A stretch of DNA of 64,000 nucleotides, taken from the NCBI RefSeq assembly GCF_015550425.1, contig NZ_JADNAT010000014.1, positions 36,114-100,113 on the forward strand, given 5' to 3'. Source of the DNA: Clostridium sp. 1001275B_160808_H3. Its GTDB lineage: Bacteria > Bacillota > Clostridia > Clostridiales > Clostridiaceae. The notes beneath the pieces are model-generated. The model was given only the letters and a program-made list of their open reading frames with translations, was not told where the DNA came from and ran no database searches. Shown here in pieces: positions 12,131 through 23,914 of the stretch. Every line of letters starts with the position of its first letter. The first letter of the stretch is position 1. Both the position numbers and the translations under genes were made by a program.

Positions 12131-12751
12131 ATGCCTACAGTAGGATTATTTAATCAAGAAGGAAAACAAGTTGGAGATATCCAATTAAATGATAATGTGT
12201 TCGGAGTTGAAGTTAACACTGATGCTATGCATCAAGTTGTTGTTGCTTTATTAGCAAACAAGAGACAAGGAACTCAATCAGCTAAGACAAGAGCTGAGGT
12301 TAGAGGAGGCGGAATCAAGCCTTGGAGACAAAAGGGAACTGGTAGAGCAAGACAAGGTTCTATTAGAGCTCCACAATGGATCAAAGGTGGTATAGTATTC
12401 GCACCAAAACCAAGAGACTATAGAATGTCAGTACCAAAGAGCATGAGAAGAGTAGCTATGAAATCTGCATTAACTAGCAAGGTTCAAGACGGACAAATGG
12501 TAGTGTTAGAAACATTAGCATTCGAAGCTCCAAAGACTAAGAAAATGGTTGAAGTTTTAAAAGCATTTGATGCAAAGAAAACTTTAATAGTAACTGGAGA
12601 ATCAAATGAAGTACTTTACAAATCAGCTAGAAATATTGCTGATGTACAAATCATGCCAGTTAACAACATCAATGTTTATGATTTATTAAAGTTTGAGAAA
12701 TTAATCATAACTAAGGATGCTGTATCAAAAATCGAGGAGGTGTACGCATAA
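12131..12751 (+). CDS. rplD: 50S ribosomal protein L4
   Basis: Exit-tunnel protein and, in E. coli, the S10 operon repressor; 206 aa. The tunnel-lining loop appears as [19 protein letters not shown], with the lysine/glycine positions linked to macrolide resistance unchanged. GAAAGGAGG precedes ATG. The stop overlaps the rplW start by one base (TAATG), so the two are translationally coupled. Confidence 0.97.
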   Translation: MPTVGLFNQEGKQVGDIQLNDNVFGVEVNTDAMHQVVVALLANKRQGTQSAKTRAEVRGGGIKPWRQKGTGRARQGSIRAPQWIKGGIVFAPKPRDYRMSVPKSMRRVAMKSALTSKVQDGQMVVLETLAFEAPKTKKMVEVLKAFDAKKTLIVTGESNEVLYKSARNIADVQIMPVNNINVYDLLKFEKLIITKDAVSKIEEVYA

Positions 12752-13041
12752 TGACAAGCTATGATATAATAAGAAAGCCTGTTATCACTGAAAAGAGTAT
12801 GACTGCTATGGCAGACAAAAAGTACACTTTCATAGTTCAAATTAATGCAAACAAGGTTCAAATCAAGAAAGCTGTAGAAGAAATCTTCGGCGTTAAGGTT
12901 GAAAAAGTTCAAACAATAAGAACTATGGGAAAAACAAAGAGAATGGGCGTACATGTAGGAAAGAGAGCAGACTTCAAGAAGGCTGTTATCACTTTAACAG
13001 CAGACAGCAAGAATATAGAATTCTTTGAAGGAATGCAATAA
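12751..13041 (+). CDS. rplW: 50S ribosomal protein L23
   Basis: Exit-site protein that docks trigger factor and the signal recognition particle; 96 aa. It starts in the rplD stop codon with GAGGAGG inside the rplD 3' end. Begins [16 protein letters not shown], the family signature. Confidence 0.96.
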   Translation: MTSYDIIRKPVITEKSMTAMADKKYTFIVQINANKVQIKKAVEEIFGVKVEKVQTIRTMGKTKRMGVHVGKRADFKKAVITLTADSKNIEFFEGMQ

Positions 13042-13105
13042 CGCAAATAAAGCGTATTATTGGTACATAAGTACCAGAGAAGCTTAAAGTAAGGAGGGAA
13101 TTTAC

Positions 13106-13939
13106 ATGGCAGTTAAAAAGTTTAGACCAACTACCCCATCAAGAAGAGAAATGACAATGGCTACTTTTGAAGAAATTACAACAAGTACACCTGAAAAATC
13201 ACTTCTTGTTTCTTTAAACAAAACTGGTGGTAGAAATGCTCAAGGTAAAATAACTGTTAGACACCACGGTGGTGGAGCTAAGAGAAAATATAGAATAATA
13301 GATTTCAAGAGAAATAAGGATGGTGTTCCTGCAAAGGTTGCAACAATAGAATACGATCCAAACAGAACAGCATACATTGCATTAGTTGTATATGCTGATG
13401 GTGAAAAGAGATATATAATTGCTCCAGTTGGATTAAAAGTTGGAGATGTTATAGTTTCAGGACCAGACGCTGATATTAAAGCAGGTAATGCTCTTCCATT
13501 AAAGAACATACCAGTAGGTACTTTCGTTCACAACGTTGAGTTACAAGTTGGTAAGGGTGCTCAAATGGTAAGATCAGCTGGTACTACAGCACAATTAATG
13601 GCTAAAGAAGGAAACTATGCAACATTAAGATTACCTTCAGGCGAAATGAGATATGTAAGAATCGAATGTAGAGCTACAATCGGAACTGTATCAAATACTA
13701 CTAACGATATAATCAATATCGGTAAAGCAGGTAGAAAGAGACACATGGGATGGAGACCTACAGTTAGAGGTTCTGTAATGAACCCTAATGATCACCCTCA
13801 CGGTGGTGGTGAAGGTAGATCACCAATCGGTAGACCAAGTCCAGTTACTCCATGGGGTAAACCAGCACTTGGATACAAGACAAGAAAGAATAAGAAGTAT
13901 TCTGACAGATTCATAATAAAGAGAAGAAACGATAAGTAG
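13106..13939 (+). CDS. rplB: 50S ribosomal protein L2
   Basis: Core large-subunit protein needed for subunit joining and peptidyl transfer; 277 aa. The C-terminal signature [20 protein letters not shown] contains the essential histidine region. AAGGAGGG precedes ATG; a 64-base gap separates it from rplW. Confidence 0.98.
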   Translation: MAVKKFRPTTPSRREMTMATFEEITTSTPEKSLLVSLNKTGGRNAQGKITVRHHGGGAKRKYRIIDFKRNKDGVPAKVATIEYDPNRTAYIALVVYADGEKRYIIAPVGLKVGDVIVSGPDADIKAGNALPLKNIPVGTFVHNVELQVGKGAQMVRSAGTTAQLMAKEGNYATLRLPSGEMRYVRIECRATIGTVSNTTNDIINIGKAGRKRHMGWRPTVRGSVMNPNDHPHGGGEGRSPIGRPSPVTPWGKPALGYKTRKNKKYSDRFIIKRRNDK

Positions 13940-14007
13940 TATGAAGAGAATCTAAATTTCTCTTCATGGCTTGTCAGCCTATAGATTATGAAGGGAGGCA
14001 AATTATA

Positions 14008-14292
14008 GTGAGTAGATCAACAAAAAAGGGGCCTTTTGTACATGAAGGACTTTTAAAGAAAATTGAAGAAATGAATGCTAGTGGAGATAAGAAGGTTGTT
14101 AAAACTTGGTCAAGAAGTTCAACAATATTCCCACAAATGATTGGTCATACAATTGCTGTTCACGATGGAAGAAAGCATGTTCCAGTTTTCGTTAGCGAAG
14201 ACATGGTTGGACACAAGCTTGGTGAGTTCGCATTAACAAGAACTTACAGAGGACACGATTATGACGAAAAAGCAGCAAGAAAAAGAAAGTAA
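14008..14292 (+). CDS. rpsS: 30S ribosomal protein S19
   Basis: Small-subunit head protein, 94 aa from GTG 14008 ([18 protein letters not shown]). AAGGGAGGC lies upstream. An in-frame ATG at 13966 would add 14 non-homologous residues and is rejected. Signature [20 protein letters not shown]. Confidence 0.96.
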   Translation: MSRSTKKGPFVHEGLLKKIEEMNASGDKKVVKTWSRSSTIFPQMIGHTIAVHDGRKHVPVFVSEDMVGHKLGEFALTRTYRGHDYDEKAARKRK

Positions 14293-14313
14293 TCCCGGAA
14301 AGGAGGAACATAA

Positions 14314-14649
14314 ATGGAAGCTAGAGCTATAGCTAAATATGTTAGAATGTCTCCAACAAAAGTAGGAGTAGTTCTTGATTTAATAAGAGGAAAAAATATT
14401 CAAGAGGCTTTCGCTATTTTACAATATACTCCAAAAGATGCAGCTGTTGTTATAAATAAAGTTTTAAAATCAGCTGTTGCTAATGCAGAAAATAATCATG
14501 AAATGGACGTAGAAAGATTATATGTAGCAGAAGCATTCGTTGGTGCAGGTCCAACATTAAAGAGATTTAGACCAATGGATCACGGAAAAGCATTTAGAAT
14601 TAACAAGAGAACAAGTAATATAACACTTGTAGTTAAAGAAAGAGCTTAG
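14314..14649 (+). CDS. rplV: 50S ribosomal protein L22
   Basis: Tunnel-lining large-subunit protein, 111 aa. [20 protein letters not shown] and the C-terminal hairpin region [20 protein letters not shown] are typical; the hairpin has no obvious deletion or duplication of the macrolide-resistance type. AAAGGAGGA precedes ATG. Confidence 0.97.
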   Translation: MEARAIAKYVRMSPTKVGVVLDLIRGKNIQEAFAILQYTPKDAAVVINKVLKSAVANAENNHEMDVERLYVAEAFVGAGPTLKRFRPMDHGKAFRINKRTSNITLVVKERA

Positions 14650-14668
14650 AAAGAAGGAGGGAAATCAA

Positions 14669-15337
14669 GTGGGTCAAAAAGTACATCCTCACGGACTTAG
14701 AGTAGGAGTTATCAAAGATTGGGATGCTAAGTGGTATGCTTCAAAGAAGAACTTTGCAGACAATCTAATAGAAGATAACAAGATCAGAGAATTCGTAAAG
14801 AAAGAACTTTTCTCAGCTGGTATTTCAAAGATTGAAATTGAAAGAGCTGCTAAGAGAGTTAAGTTAAATATATATACTGCTAAACCAGGTGTTATAATCG
14901 GAAAAGGTGGAGCAGGAATAGAAGCTTTAAAAGCTAAATTAGCTAAAGTAACTGATAACAAAAACTTATTAATAAATATAGTTGAAGTTAAAAATGCTGA
15001 AGCAGATGCTCAATTAATGGCAGAAAATATAGCTGCACAATTAGAAAAAAGAGTATCATTTAGAAGAGCTATGAAACAAAGCATCCAAAGAGCTATGAAA
15101 CTTGGAGCTAAAGGTGTTAAGACAGCTTGCTCAGGTAGATTAGGTGGAGCTGAAATAGCTAGAACTGAACAATATCATGAAGGAACAATTCCACTACAAA
15201 CTTTAAGAGCAGATATCGATTATGGATTTGCTGAAGCTGATACAACTTATGGAAAGATCGGTGTGAAAGTTTGGGTTTATAATGGAGAAGTTCTTCCAAC
15301 TAAAAAAGTTGAAAAGAAGGAAGAAGTTAACGCATAA
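14669..15337 (+). CDS. rpsC: 30S ribosomal protein S3
   Basis: Small-subunit head protein at the mRNA entry tunnel, 222 aa, starting at GTG 8 bases after GGAGGG. A KH domain ([17 protein letters not shown]) is in the N-terminal half; the C-terminal domain holds [19 protein letters not shown]. Confidence 0.97.
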   Translation: MGQKVHPHGLRVGVIKDWDAKWYASKKNFADNLIEDNKIREFVKKELFSAGISKIEIERAAKRVKLNIYTAKPGVIIGKGGAGIEALKAKLAKVTDNKNLLINIVEVKNAEADAQLMAENIAAQLEKRVSFRRAMKQSIQRAMKLGAKGVKTACSGRLGGAEIARTEQYHEGTIPLQTLRADIDYGFAEADTTYGKIGVKVWVYNGEVLPTKKVEKKEEVNA

Positions 15338-15354
15338 GAAAGGAGGAATTAGTC

Positions 15355-15789
15355 ATGTTAATGCCTAAGAGAGTTAAGCATCGTAAGGTACAACGTGGTA
15401 GAATGAAAGGAAAAGCTACAAGAGGTAATTTCCTTGCATACGGAGATTTTGGTATTCAAGCTACAACTTGTGGTTGGATAACTAGTAATCAAATAGAATC
15501 TGCCAGAATTGCTATAAACAGATATATCAGAAGAGGAGGAAAACTTTGGATAAAGATTTTCCCAGATAAGCCAGTAACTGAGAAACCAGCTGAAACAAGA
15601 ATGGGTTCAGGTAAAGGTTCACCAGAATATTGGGTAGCAGTAGTTAAACCTGGTAGAGTTTTATTCGAACTATCAGGAGTTAATGAAGAAGTTGCAAGAG
15701 AAGCTATGAGACTTGCATCACACAAGCTTCCTGTAAAGTGTAAATTCGTTACAAGAAGAGATTTTGAGGAAATGGGTGGTGAAGAATAA
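15355..15789 (+). CDS. rplP: 50S ribosomal protein L16
   Basis: A-site/5S region protein, 144 aa. The start at ATG 15355 ([11 protein letters not shown]) has AGGAGG at 8-base spacing; the ATG two codons later is too far. The stop overlaps the rpmC start (TAATG), implying coupling. Confidence 0.96.
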   Translation: MLMPKRVKHRKVQRGRMKGKATRGNFLAYGDFGIQATTCGWITSNQIESARIAINRYIRRGGKLWIKIFPDKPVTEKPAETRMGSGKGSPEYWVAVVKPGRVLFELSGVNEEVAREAMRLASHKLPVKCKFVTRRDFEEMGGEE

Positions 15790-16001
15790 TGAAGGCTAGA
15801 GAATTAAAAGAATTAAGAGCAAATAATCCTCAAGATTTAAAGGTTAAATTAAATGACCTTAAGGCTGAGTTATTCAACTTAAGATTCCAATTAGCTACAG
15901 GTCAATTAGAAAATCCTATGAGAATAAGAGAAGTAAAAAAATCTATAGCCCAAATCAAAACCATCATAAGAGAAGAAGAGATCAGGGCTTTCGAGCAGTA
16001 A
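15789..16001 (+). CDS. rpmC: 50S ribosomal protein L29
   Basis: Small helical exit-site protein, 70 aa. [20 protein letters not shown] and [20 protein letters not shown] are diagnostic. Its start overlaps the rplP stop by one base. Confidence 0.96.
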   Translation: MKARELKELRANNPQDLKVKLNDLKAELFNLRFQLATGQLENPMRIREVKKSIAQIKTIIREEEIRAFEQ

Positions 16002-16023
16002 ATCTGAAAGGAGGTAACTCTTA

Positions 16024-16278
16024 ATGGAAAGAGGATTAAGAAAGAAAAAAATAGGTAGAGTTGTTTCAGATAAAATGGATAAGACAATAGTTGTTGCTGT
16101 TGAAACTAAGGTTAGACACCCATTATATGGTAAGACAGTTAATAGAACAACTAAGTTTAAAGCTCATGATGAAAACAATGAAGCTAAAATGAATGATAGA
16201 GTTTTAATTATGGAAACTAGACCATTATCTAAAGATAAGAGATGGAGACTTGTTGAAATAGTTGAAAAAGCTAAATAG
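16024..16278 (+). CDS. rpsQ: 30S ribosomal protein S17
   Basis: Primary 16S rRNA-binding protein, 84 aa. [20 protein letters not shown] begins after AAAGGAGGT. Signature near [17 protein letters not shown]. Confidence 0.96.
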   Translation: MERGLRKKKIGRVVSDKMDKTIVVAVETKVRHPLYGKTVNRTTKFKAHDENNEAKMNDRVLIMETRPLSKDKRWRLVEIVEKAK

Positions 16279-16306
16279 GCTTTAAGACTGAAAGGAGGGT
16301 AATTCA

Positions 16307-16675
16307 ATGATACAACAACAAACCTTACTAAAGGTAGCAGATAACTCAGGTGCAAAGGAAATAATGTGCATAAGAGTTTTAGGCGGATCAAAGAGAAAGT
16401 TCGGTAACATTGGAGATGTAATAGTTGCTAGCGTTAAAAGTGCAACACCAGGCGGAGTTGTTAAAAAAGGAGACGTTGTAAAAGCTGTTATAGTTAGATC
16501 AGTTAGAGGATTAAGAAGAGCTGATGGTTCATACATTAAGTTTGATGAAAATGCAGCTGTTATTATAAAGGATGATAAGCAACCAAGAGGAACTCGTATC
16601 TTCGGACCAGTTGCTAGGGAGCTAAGAGATAACGAATTTAACAAGATTTTATCATTAGCACCTGAAGTTCTATAA
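16307..16675 (+). CDS. rplN: 50S ribosomal protein L14
   Basis: Intersubunit bridge protein, 122 aa, family length. [18 protein letters not shown] and [20 protein letters not shown] are diagnostic. AAAGGAGGG precedes ATG. Confidence 0.97.
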   Translation: MIQQQTLLKVADNSGAKEIMCIRVLGGSKRKFGNIGDVIVASVKSATPGGVVKKGDVVKAVIVRSVRGLRRADGSYIKFDENAAVIIKDDKQPRGTRIFGPVARELRDNEFNKILSLAPEVL

Positions 16676-16692
16676 TAGAGGAGGTGTCTCAT

Positions 16693-17007
16693 TTGAAGGT
16701 ACATGTTAGAAAGAACGACACAGTTGTAGTTGTTTCAGGTAAAGATAAAGGAAAAACTGGTGAAGTTTTAAAAGTATATCCTAAAACAGGCAAAGTTATT
16801 GTTCAAGGAGTTAATATAGTTAAAAAGCACCAAAAGCCAACTAGAGCTAATGCTCAAGGCGGAATAATTGAAAGAGAAGGAGCTATATACAGCTCAAAAG
16901 TTATGTTATACTGCACAAAATGCAAAAATGCTACAAGAATTAGCAACAAAATCTTAGAGGACGGTACTAAGGTTAGAGCTTGTAAGAAGTGTGGAGAAAC
17001 ATTCTAG
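16693..17007 (+). CDS. rplX: 50S ribosomal protein L24
   Basis: Assembly-initiating large-subunit protein, 104 aa. I choose TTG 16693 ([20 protein letters not shown]) because GAGGAGGTG sits 6-7 bases upstream; an in-frame GTG at 16684 lies within that ribosome binding site. A KOW motif is at the N-terminus. The C-terminal half carries four cysteines (CTKC and CKKC), a possible zinc ribbon. Confidence 0.95.
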   Translation: MKVHVRKNDTVVVVSGKDKGKTGEVLKVYPKTGKVIVQGVNIVKKHQKPTRANAQGGIIEREGAIYSSKVMLYCTKCKNATRISNKILEDGTKVRACKKCGETF

Positions 17008-17029
17008 AATCTGAAAGGAGGTACTAATT

Positions 17030-17572
17030 ATGACAACAAGACTTCAAGAGAAGTATCAAAAAGAAGTAATTCCAGCTATGATTGAAAAGTTCGGATATAA
17101 AAATATAATGGAAGTTCCAAAGCTTGAAAAAATAGTTATCAACATGGGAGTTGGAGAAGCTAAGGACAATCAAAAAATATTAGAAGCTGCAGTTAATGAT
17201 TTAAGCATAATTGCAGGTCAAAAGCCAATCTTAACTAGAGCAAAGAAATCAGTTGCTAACTTCAAGATAAGAGAAAACATGGCTTTAGGATGTAAGGTTA
17301 CATTAAGAAAGGCAAAGATGTATGAATTTGCTGATAAATTAATGGCTATTGCTCTTCCAAGAGTTAGAGATTTCAGAGGAGTTTCAAGCAAAGCTTTTGA
17401 TGGTAGAGGAAACTACTCACTAGGAGTAAAAGAGCAATTAATATTCCCAGAAATTGAATACGATAAAATCGATAAGGTTAGAGGAATGGATATTATCTTC
17501 GTAACAACAGCTAACACTGACGAAGAAGCAAGAGAATTATTAAGATTCCTTGGTATGCCATTTGCTCAATAA
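17030..17572 (+). CDS. rplE: 50S ribosomal protein L5
   Basis: 5S rRNA-binding protein, 180 aa. [17 protein letters not shown] and [20 protein letters not shown] are diagnostic. AAAGGAGGT precedes ATG. Confidence 0.97.
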   Translation: MTTRLQEKYQKEVIPAMIEKFGYKNIMEVPKLEKIVINMGVGEAKDNQKILEAAVNDLSIIAGQKPILTRAKKSVANFKIRENMALGCKVTLRKAKMYEFADKLMAIALPRVRDFRGVSSKAFDGRGNYSLGVKEQLIFPEIEYDKIDKVRGMDIIFVTTANTDEEARELLRFLGMPFAQ

Positions 17573-17587
17573 TAAGGAGGGAAAACC

Positions 17588-17773
17588 GTGGCACGTAAGG
17601 CTATTATTGAAAAGTGGAAAAAAGAACCTAAATATAAAACAAGAGCTTATACAAGATGCAGAATATGTGGAAGACCACATTCAGTATTAAAGAAGTTCGG
17701 TATTTGCCGTATATGTTTTAGAGAACTTGCTTATAAGGGTCAAATCCCTGGTTGTAAGAAAGCAAGTTGGTAA
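17588..17773 (+). CDS. rpsN: 30S ribosomal protein S14, zinc-binding type Z
   Basis: Short zinc-binding S14, 61 aa, starting at GTG after AAGGAGGG. C24, C27, C40 and C43 form the zinc knuckle. Bacteria that use this form can switch to a zinc-free paralogue under zinc limitation; no such paralogue is in the window. Confidence 0.96.
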   Translation: MARKAIIEKWKKEPKYKTRAYTRCRICGRPHSVLKKFGICRICFRELAYKGQIPGCKKASW

Positions 17774-17804
17774 GAAACTGATGTAGTGAAAGGAGGCACA
17801 TTAA

Positions 17805-18203
17805 ATGGTTATGACAGATCCTATCGCAGATTTGCTAACACGTATTAGAAATGCAAATGCTGTAAGACATGAAGTAGTAGAAGTTCCTTCATCAAATATG
17901 AAGAAGGCTGTTGCAAATATATTATTACAAGAGGGATATATTAAAGAATTAGAGGAATATAACGATGGTGTTGTTCCAATGTTAAGAATATCTCTTAAAT
18001 ATGGCGCAGATAAAGAAAGAGTTATAACTGGTATAAAGAGAATATCTAAACCAGGACTAAGAGTTTACTGCAAGAAAGATGAAATTCCAAAGGTACTAAG
18101 CGGACTAGGAATTGCTATAATATCAACTTCATCAGGTTTATTAGTTGATAGAGAAGCAAGAAAAGCTGGATTAGGCGGAGAAGTAGTTTGCTACGTTTGG
18201 TAA
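17805..18203 (+). CDS. rpsH: 30S ribosomal protein S8
   Basis: Central-domain 16S rRNA-binding protein, 132 aa; in E. coli it represses the spc operon. The start ATG 17805 ([17 protein letters not shown]) has AGGAGG at 8 bases. The C-terminal [20 protein letters not shown] is diagnostic. Confidence 0.97.
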   Translation: MVMTDPIADLLTRIRNANAVRHEVVEVPSSNMKKAVANILLQEGYIKELEEYNDGVVPMLRISLKYGADKERVITGIKRISKPGLRVYCKKDEIPKVLSGLGIAIISTSSGLLVDREARKAGLGGEVVCYVW

Positions 18204-18266
18204 TTTCCAAAGTAGAAAGTAACTAGATTAACATATATCAGAACAAGTAAAACAGGAGGTGCGATT

Positions 18267-18809
18267 ATGTCAAGAGTAGGTAGATTACCTATAGCTATAC
18301 CTGCAGGCGTAACTGTAGCTGTTTCAGCAGATAACGTTGTTTCAGTTAAGGGTCCAAAGGGCGAACTTGTTAAAGCTATGAATAAAGACATGAATATAGC
18401 AGTTGAAAACAACCAAGTTGTTGTAACTAGACCTAGCGATCAAAAAGAGCACAGAGCTCTTCATGGTTTAACTAGAGCGTTAATCAATAACATGATAATC
18501 GGAGTTGAAAAAGGATTTGAAAAGAGCTTAGAACTAATTGGTGTTGGTTACAGAGCTCAATTACAAGGTAAAAAGCTTGTAATGAACTTAGGATATTCAC
18601 ATCCAGTTGAAATAGAACCAATCGAAGGTGTAACTTTCGAAACTCCAGCTGCAACTAAAGTTGTTGTTAAGGGTATCGATAAGGAAAAGGTTGGAGCAGC
18701 TGCGGCTGATATAAGATCATGGAGAAAACCTGAACCATATAAGGGTAAAGGAATTAAATATGATAACGAAGTAATCAGACGTAAAGAAGGTAAAACTGGT
18801 AAGAAATAA
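18267..18809 (+). CDS. rplF: 50S ribosomal protein L6
   Basis: Large-subunit protein near the factor-binding site, 180 aa. [15 protein letters not shown] and the C-terminal [20 protein letters not shown] are diagnostic. A 63-base gap from rpsH holds no gene. Confidence 0.97.
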   Translation: MSRVGRLPIAIPAGVTVAVSADNVVSVKGPKGELVKAMNKDMNIAVENNQVVVTRPSDQKEHRALHGLTRALINNMIIGVEKGFEKSLELIGVGYRAQLQGKKLVMNLGYSHPVEIEPIEGVTFETPAATKVVVKGIDKEKVGAAAADIRSWRKPEPYKGKGIKYDNEVIRRKEGKTGKK

Positions 18810-18829
18810 TAGAAAGGAGTGAAATCTTT

Positions 18830-19192
18830 ATGTTCAAAAAGGTAGACAGAAAAGCTAGTAGAGAAAGACGTCACCTAAGAGTACGTAAGAAAATTTCTGG
18901 TACTCCTGAAAGACCAAGACTTTCAGTATATAGAAGTGAAAAAAACATATATGCTCAAATTATAGATGATGTAAATTCAGTAACTTTAGTTTCAGCTTCA
19001 AGCTTAGATAAAGCATTCGATGCAAAATCAGGTGGCAACAAAGAAGCAGCTAAAATGGTTGGTGAATTAGTAGCTAAGAAAGCTTTAGAAAAGGGAATTT
19101 CAGAAGTTGTATTCGATAGAGGTGGATACGTATATCACGGAAGAGTTCAAACTTTAGCTGAAGCTGCAAGAGAAGCAGGCTTAAAATTCTAA
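18830..19192 (+). CDS. rplR: 50S ribosomal protein L18
   Basis: 5S rRNA-binding protein, 120 aa, with [20 protein letters not shown] and [29 protein letters not shown] precedes ATG. Confidence 0.97.
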   Translation: MFKKVDRKASRERRHLRVRKKISGTPERPRLSVYRSEKNIYAQIIDDVNSVTLVSASSLDKAFDAKSGGNKEAAKMVGELVAKKALEKGISEVVFDRGGYVYHGRVQTLAEAAREAGLKF

Positions 19193-19211
19193 TAAACAAG
19201 GAGGGAAATAC

Positions 19212-19709
19212 ATGAGAATCGATCCTAGCACACTAGACCTTAAGGAAAAGGTTGTTAACATAAACAGAGTAACTAAGGTTGTTAAGGGTGGTAGAAACTT
19301 CAGATTCAGCGCTTTAGTAGTTGTAGGTGACGAAAACGGACACGTAGGCGTTGGAATGGGTAAGTCAATAGAAATCCCAGAAGCAATTAAAAAAGGAATA
19401 GAAGACGCTAAGAAACATTTAGTAAGTGTTGCAATAGTTGGAACAACTGTTCCTCATCAAATATATGGAAAATTCGGAACTGGTAAGGTTCTTATAATGC
19501 CAGCTAAAGAAGGTACAGGAGTTATCGCTGGAGGTCCAGCAAGATCTGTATTAGAATTAGCAGGATTAAAGGATGTTAGAGCTAAGTCATTAGGTTCAAA
19601 CAATCCTAAAAACATGGTAAATGCTACAATTAACGGTTTAGCAAGCTTAAGAACAGCTGAAGATATAGCTAAATTAAGAGGCAAAACTGTAGAAGAAATT
19701 TTAGGTTAG
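19212..19709 (+). CDS. rpsE: 30S ribosomal protein S5
   Basis: Decoding-fidelity protein, 165 aa. [20 protein letters not shown] (the spectinomycin-site loop) and [20 protein letters not shown] are present. CAAGGAGGG precedes ATG. Confidence 0.97.
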   Translation: MRIDPSTLDLKEKVVNINRVTKVVKGGRNFRFSALVVVGDENGHVGVGMGKSIEIPEAIKKGIEDAKKHLVSVAIVGTTVPHQIYGKFGTGKVLIMPAKEGTGVIAGGPARSVLELAGLKDVRAKSLGSNNPKNMVNATINGLASLRTAEDIAKLRGKTVEEILG

Positions 19710-19721
19710 GAGGGAAAAGCA

Positions 19722-19901
19722 ATGGCAAAAATTAAAGTTACTCTAGTAAAGAGTTTAATTGGAAGAAAGAAAGACCATATTGCTACTGCACATGCCCTTG
19801 GACTTAAAAAGATCGGTAAGACAGTAGAACATGAAGAAACTCCTCAAATCAGAGGAATGATCAACAAAGTTGACTATCTACTAAAAGTAGAAGAAGTTTA
19901 A
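19722..19901 (+). CDS. rpmD: 50S ribosomal protein L30
   Basis: Small gene of 59 codons read directly from the sequence: [20 protein letters not shown] at the N-terminus and a [14 protein letters not shown] block near the end are standard L30. TTAGGAGGG, overlapping the rpsE stop, lies 7 bases upstream. It stands between rpsE and rplO as in other Firmicutes. Confidence 0.96.
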   Translation: MAKIKVTLVKSLIGRKKDHIATAHALGLKKIGKTVEHEETPQIRGMINKVDYLLKVEEV

Positions 19902-19922
19902 TAAGAGGAGGTGCATTGAGTA

Positions 19923-20363
19923 ATGAAACTTCATGAATTAAAACCAGCAGCAGGAAGTAAGAAAGCTCCAAAGAGAGTTGGTAGAGGTACTGGTTCAGGT
20001 TTAGGTAGAAATGCCGGAAAAGGTGAAAAAGGCCAAAATGCTAGATCAGGCGGTGGCGTAAGACCAGGATTTGAAGGCGGTCAAATGCCATTATACAGAA
20101 GACTTCCTAAGAGAGGATTTACAAATATATTTGCTAAGCAATATGTTAGCATTAATGTTGACAGATTAAATATATTTGAAAATGGAACAGAAATAACACC
20201 AGAAGTTTTACTTGAAAGAAGAGTTATCAACAAAGTAAAAGATGGAGTTAAGATTTTAGGAAACGGAACATTAGAGAAGAGCCTAACTGTTAAAGGATGT
20301 AAGTTCTCAAAATCAGCGGCTGAAAAGATAGAAGCAGCTGGAGGAAAAGTTGAGGTGATTTAG
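19923..20363 (+). CDS. rplO: 50S ribosomal protein L15
   Basis: Late-assembly large-subunit protein, 146 aa. The Gly/Lys/Arg-rich N-terminal extension ([20 protein letters not shown]) and [17 protein letters not shown] are diagnostic. It ends one base before secY starts. Confidence 0.97.
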   Translation: MKLHELKPAAGSKKAPKRVGRGTGSGLGRNAGKGEKGQNARSGGGVRPGFEGGQMPLYRRLPKRGFTNIFAKQYVSINVDRLNIFENGTEITPEVLLERRVINKVKDGVKILGNGTLEKSLTVKGCKFSKSAAEKIEAAGGKVEVI

Positions 20364-20364
20364 T

Positions 20365-21639
20365 ATGCTATCAACCCTACGTAATGCCTGGAAGGTTCCC
20401 GAATTAAGAAAGAGATTTATATGGACTATATTTTTAGTTGCAATTTTCAGGATAGGAACGCATATTCCTGTTCCTGGAATTAGCACAGATGTTTTAAAAG
20501 ATTTAGCTAGCAGTGGAACTATATTTGGTTTTTATGATTTGTTATCTGGTGGAGCGTTTAGACAATTTAGTATATTTGCTTTAAGTGTAACACCATATAT
20601 TAATGCCTCAATAATAGTTCAATTATTGACTATAGCAATACCATCTTTAGAGCAACTTTCTAAAGAGGGTGAAGAAGGCAGAAAGAAGATACAAAAGATA
20701 ACAAGAATATTATCAATAGTTATAGGATTTGTTCTTGCTTTTGGAACATATAGCATGGTTGCAGCAAAAGGTGCAGCAGTTGGAATGCAATGGACTGGAA
20801 TGGTTGTTGTATTAGTAGCATTAGTTGCAGGATCAACATTCTGTATGTGGTTAGGTGATCAAATCACAGCTAAAGGTTTTGGAAATGGTATATCCATATT
20901 AATATTCGTGAATATAGTATCTCAGTTACCTATAACTTTAATGTCATTATTTACATTAAAGGATCAAGGGAAAATTGATATAATTGAAATTTTACTATTT
21001 GTAGTTTTTGCAATTGCATTATTAGGAGTAGTAATATTCTTCTCATTAGCAGAAAGAAGAATTCCAGTCCAATATGCTGGTAAAGCTGTTGGAAATAAAG
21101 TTATGAGAGGGCAAAGCACTCACATACCTTTAAGTATAATTGGATCAGCTGTTATAGCAATAATCTTTGCTATGTCAGTTATGATGTTCCCTAAAACAAT
21201 TGCAGAATTTTTCCCGAATACAACTTGGGTACAAAGTGTGGTTACAAGTAAGTATAGTATTTTTAATGAAAAAACATGGATGTATCCAGTAGCTTATTCA
21301 TTATTAACTATTTTCTTCACTTGGTTCTATACACAAATTACATTTAAGCCTGATGAAATGGCAGAAAATCTGCATAAGTCAGCAGGATTTGTACCAGGAA
21401 TTAGACCGGGAGATGCAACTGAAAAGTATTTTGAAAAAGTACTTACTAAAGTATCATTAGTTGGAGGAGTATTCGCTGCTTTACTAGCAATACTACCAAT
21501 ATTAATTTCAAATACGCAATTACAAGGAATTCAATTTGGTGGTACATCATTATTAATTATGGTTGGAGTTGGACTTGATTTTTCAAGACAATTAGACTCA
21601 CAATTAGTAATGAGACATTATCAAGGATTCTTAAAATAG
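20365..21639 (+). CDS. secY: Protein translocase subunit SecY
   Basis: Channel subunit of the Sec translocon in the inner membrane, 424 aa, with ten hydrophobic segments. Typical motifs are [11 protein letters not shown] near residue 30, the plug region, and [15 protein letters not shown] near 170. The start ATG follows a GAGGTG inside the rplO 3' end, and the genes nearly touch, so translation is probably coupled. adk and map follow. Confidence 0.97.
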   Translation: MLSTLRNAWKVPELRKRFIWTIFLVAIFRIGTHIPVPGISTDVLKDLASSGTIFGFYDLLSGGAFRQFSIFALSVTPYINASIIVQLLTIAIPSLEQLSKEGEEGRKKIQKITRILSIVIGFVLAFGTYSMVAAKGAAVGMQWTGMVVVLVALVAGSTFCMWLGDQITAKGFGNGISILIFVNIVSQLPITLMSLFTLKDQGKIDIIEILLFVVFAIALLGVVIFFSLAERRIPVQYAGKAVGNKVMRGQSTHIPLSIIGSAVIAIIFAMSVMMFPKTIAEFFPNTTWVQSVVTSKYSIFNEKTWMYPVAYSLLTIFFTWFYTQITFKPDEMAENLHKSAGFVPGIRPGDATEKYFEKVLTKVSLVGGVFAALLAILPILISNTQLQGIQFGGTSLLIMVGVGLDFSRQLDSQLVMRHYQGFLK

Positions 21640-21661
21640 ATTAATAATGGAGATGATGCCC

Positions 21662-22312
21662 GTGAAGATAGTATTATTAGGTCCTCCTGGAGCAGGAAAG
21701 GGAACACAGGCAAAATCAATTAGTAATAGATACTCAATACCACATATTTCTACTGGGGATATTTTTAGAAAGAATATTTCTGAAAACACTCCATTAGGGG
21801 TAGAAGCTAAGAAGCACATCGATAAAGGACAGTTAGTACCAGATGAAGTTACTATTAATATGGTAAAAGATAGACTGCAACAAGATGACTGTAAAAATGG
21901 TTACTTATTAGATGGTTTCCCAAGAACAGTCAATCAAGCAGAAGCACTTCAAGAATTTCTTTTAGAAAGAAATGAAAATCTTGATACTGCTTTACTAATT
22001 GAAGTACCTACTGGATTTATATTAGAAAGAATGACAGGTAGAAGAGTTTGTCCATCATGTGGAGCTAGCTATCATATAAAATTTAATCCACCAGCTATTG
22101 TAGGAAAATGCGATGTTTGTGGAAGTGATATAATCCAAAGAAAAGATGATACAGAAGAAACTGTATCTGAAAGACTTGATGTGTATGAGAGACAGACACA
22201 ACCACTGATTGATTTTTATAAAGAAAGAAACTTACTTTCAATTGTAGATGGAACAAAAGCTATTAATGAAGTATTCGAAGGTATCTGTAATATCTTAGGG
22301 AGTGTTGAATAA
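21662..22312 (+). CDS. adk: Adenylate kinase
   Basis: Catalyses AMP + ATP to 2 ADP; 216 aa. P-loop GPPGAGKGT (residues 7-15), NMP-binding STGD, and a long lid with a zinc site C130, C133, C150, C153, the Gram-positive form. I choose GTG 21662 ([12 protein letters not shown]) with GGAG 9 bases upstream; in-frame ATGs at 21647 and 21656 add non-homologous residues. The stop overlaps the map start (TAATG). Confidence 0.96.
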   Translation: MKIVLLGPPGAGKGTQAKSISNRYSIPHISTGDIFRKNISENTPLGVEAKKHIDKGQLVPDEVTINMVKDRLQQDDCKNGYLLDGFPRTVNQAEALQEFLLERNENLDTALLIEVPTGFILERMTGRRVCPSCGASYHIKFNPPAIVGKCDVCGSDIIQRKDDTEETVSERLDVYERQTQPLIDFYKERNLLSIVDGTKAINEVFEGICNILGSVE

Positions 22313-23061
22313 TGATAATCATTAAAAACAACAAAGAGATTGATCTAATGAGATCAGCAGGTAAAATAGTAGCAGAAACACTACTACTAGTTGAAGAAAA
22401 AGTAAGACCAGGAATAACTACTGCTGAAATAGACAGGATAGCAGAAGAATTTATAACTAAGCATGGAGCAAAGCCTTCATTTAAAGGGCTGTATGGATTT
22501 CCAGCTTCACTATGTATATCTGTTAACGAGCAAGTAGTTCATGGGATCCCAGGAGGTTATGTATTAAAAGATGGAGATATAGTTAGTGTAGACTGTGGCG
22601 CTTATCTTAATGGCTTTCACGGAGATGCTGCAAGAACATTTGCAGTAGGAAATGTTAGTGAAGAAGCTAATAAGTTAATTAAAGTAACTGAACAAAGTTT
22701 CTTTAAAGGCATAGAATATGCTAAGGTTGGCAACAGACTTACTGATATATCACATGGAATACAAAGCTACATAGAAGCTTCAGGTTTCGCTGTAGTAAGA
22801 GATTTCGTAGGACACGGTATAGGTAGAGTTGTACACGAAGATCCAGATGTACCTAACTTTGGTAAACCCGGTAGAGGTCCAAAGTTGGTTCAAGGAATGG
22901 CTTTAGCCATTGAACCTATGGTTAATTCAGGAAGCTATAAAGTAAAAACATTAAATGATGACTGGACTGTAGTAACTAGTGATGGAAGTCTATCTGCACA
23001 CTACGAAAATACTATTGTAATTTTACCAGATGGACCCGAAATATTAACACTGATTAAATAA
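22312..23061 (+). CDS. map: Methionine aminopeptidase, type I
   Basis: Removes the initiator methionine from nascent proteins; 249 aa. Metal ligands are visible in VDCGAYLNGFHGDAAR (two Asp), FVGHGIGRVVHEDP (His), LAIEPM (Glu) and HYENTIVI (Glu). It overlaps adk by one base and precedes the KOW-domain gene and infA. Confidence 0.97.
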   Translation: MIIIKNNKEIDLMRSAGKIVAETLLLVEEKVRPGITTAEIDRIAEEFITKHGAKPSFKGLYGFPASLCISVNEQVVHGIPGGYVLKDGDIVSVDCGAYLNGFHGDAARTFAVGNVSEEANKLIKVTEQSFFKGIEYAKVGNRLTDISHGIQSYIEASGFAVVRDFVGHGIGRVVHEDPDVPNFGKPGRGPKLVQGMALAIEPMVNSGSYKVKTLNDDWTVVTSDGSLSAHYENTIVILPDGPEILTLIK

Positions 23062-23142
23062 GTGTTGCTTAGTTATAAATTCGCATGATACCAAAAGGTG
23101 GCTTGTAGATTTATGGCTAAGGTAATCATCGAGGTGAAAAGT

Positions 23143-23424
23143 TTGCAAAACAATGACTTAATTGGGAAAATGGTTCTTTCAAAAACAGGAAGAGATAAAA
23201 ATCATTTATATGTGATAATAGGTCATTTAAGTGATAATTATGTAATTCTTAGTAATGGGAGCACTAAAACAGTTCAGATGCCTAAAAAAAAGAATTTAAA
23301 ACATATAAATGTTTTAGAGGATGTAGATGATGAGATTAAAGCATCTATCATATCAAAAGATAGAGGTACTGATTTAAAAATAAAAAGATTTCTAAAACTT
23401 AAAGGCATTGTTAAGGAGGGTTGA
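23143..23424 (+). CDS. KOW-domain RNA-binding protein (L14e-like)
   Basis: A 93-residue protein with an N-terminal KOW-like segment ([20 protein letters not shown]) resembling eukaryotic/archaeal L14e. Its precise role in bacteria is unknown; a link to the ribosome is inferred from the domain and from its place between map and infA, which recurs in clostridia. I choose TTG 23143 with GAGGTG 6 bases before; an in-frame GTG at 23098 would add 15 residues without a good ribosome binding site. Confidence 0.8.
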   Translation: MQNNDLIGKMVLSKTGRDKNHLYVIIGHLSDNYVILSNGSTKTVQMPKKKNLKHINVLEDVDDEIKASIISKDRGTDLKIKRFLKLKGIVKEG

Positions 23425-23431
23425 TTACCTT

Positions 23432-23808
<377 letters not shown>

Positions 23809-23857
23809 TACAATCAAAGTATAGGCAAAAAAGTATTATTTTACTATGTAAAATTTA

Positions 23858-23886
23858 TTGACTTTTCACTTAAAGTCAAATATGAT
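23858..23886 (+). promoter_or_regulatory. Sigma-A promoter of the alpha (rpsM) operon
   Basis: TTGACT (23858-23863), a 17-base spacer and TATGAT (23881-23886). It would separately drive rpsM-rpsK-rpsD-rpoA-rplQ. Confidence 0.72.
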
Positions 23887-23914
23887 TATATAGGCATTTA
23901 ATTAAGCGGATAAA

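Noticed and set aside
12676..12954. Minus-strand ORF across rplD and rplW
   Set aside because: It is a shadow of two certain ribosomal protein genes, with no ribosome binding site or recognisable product.
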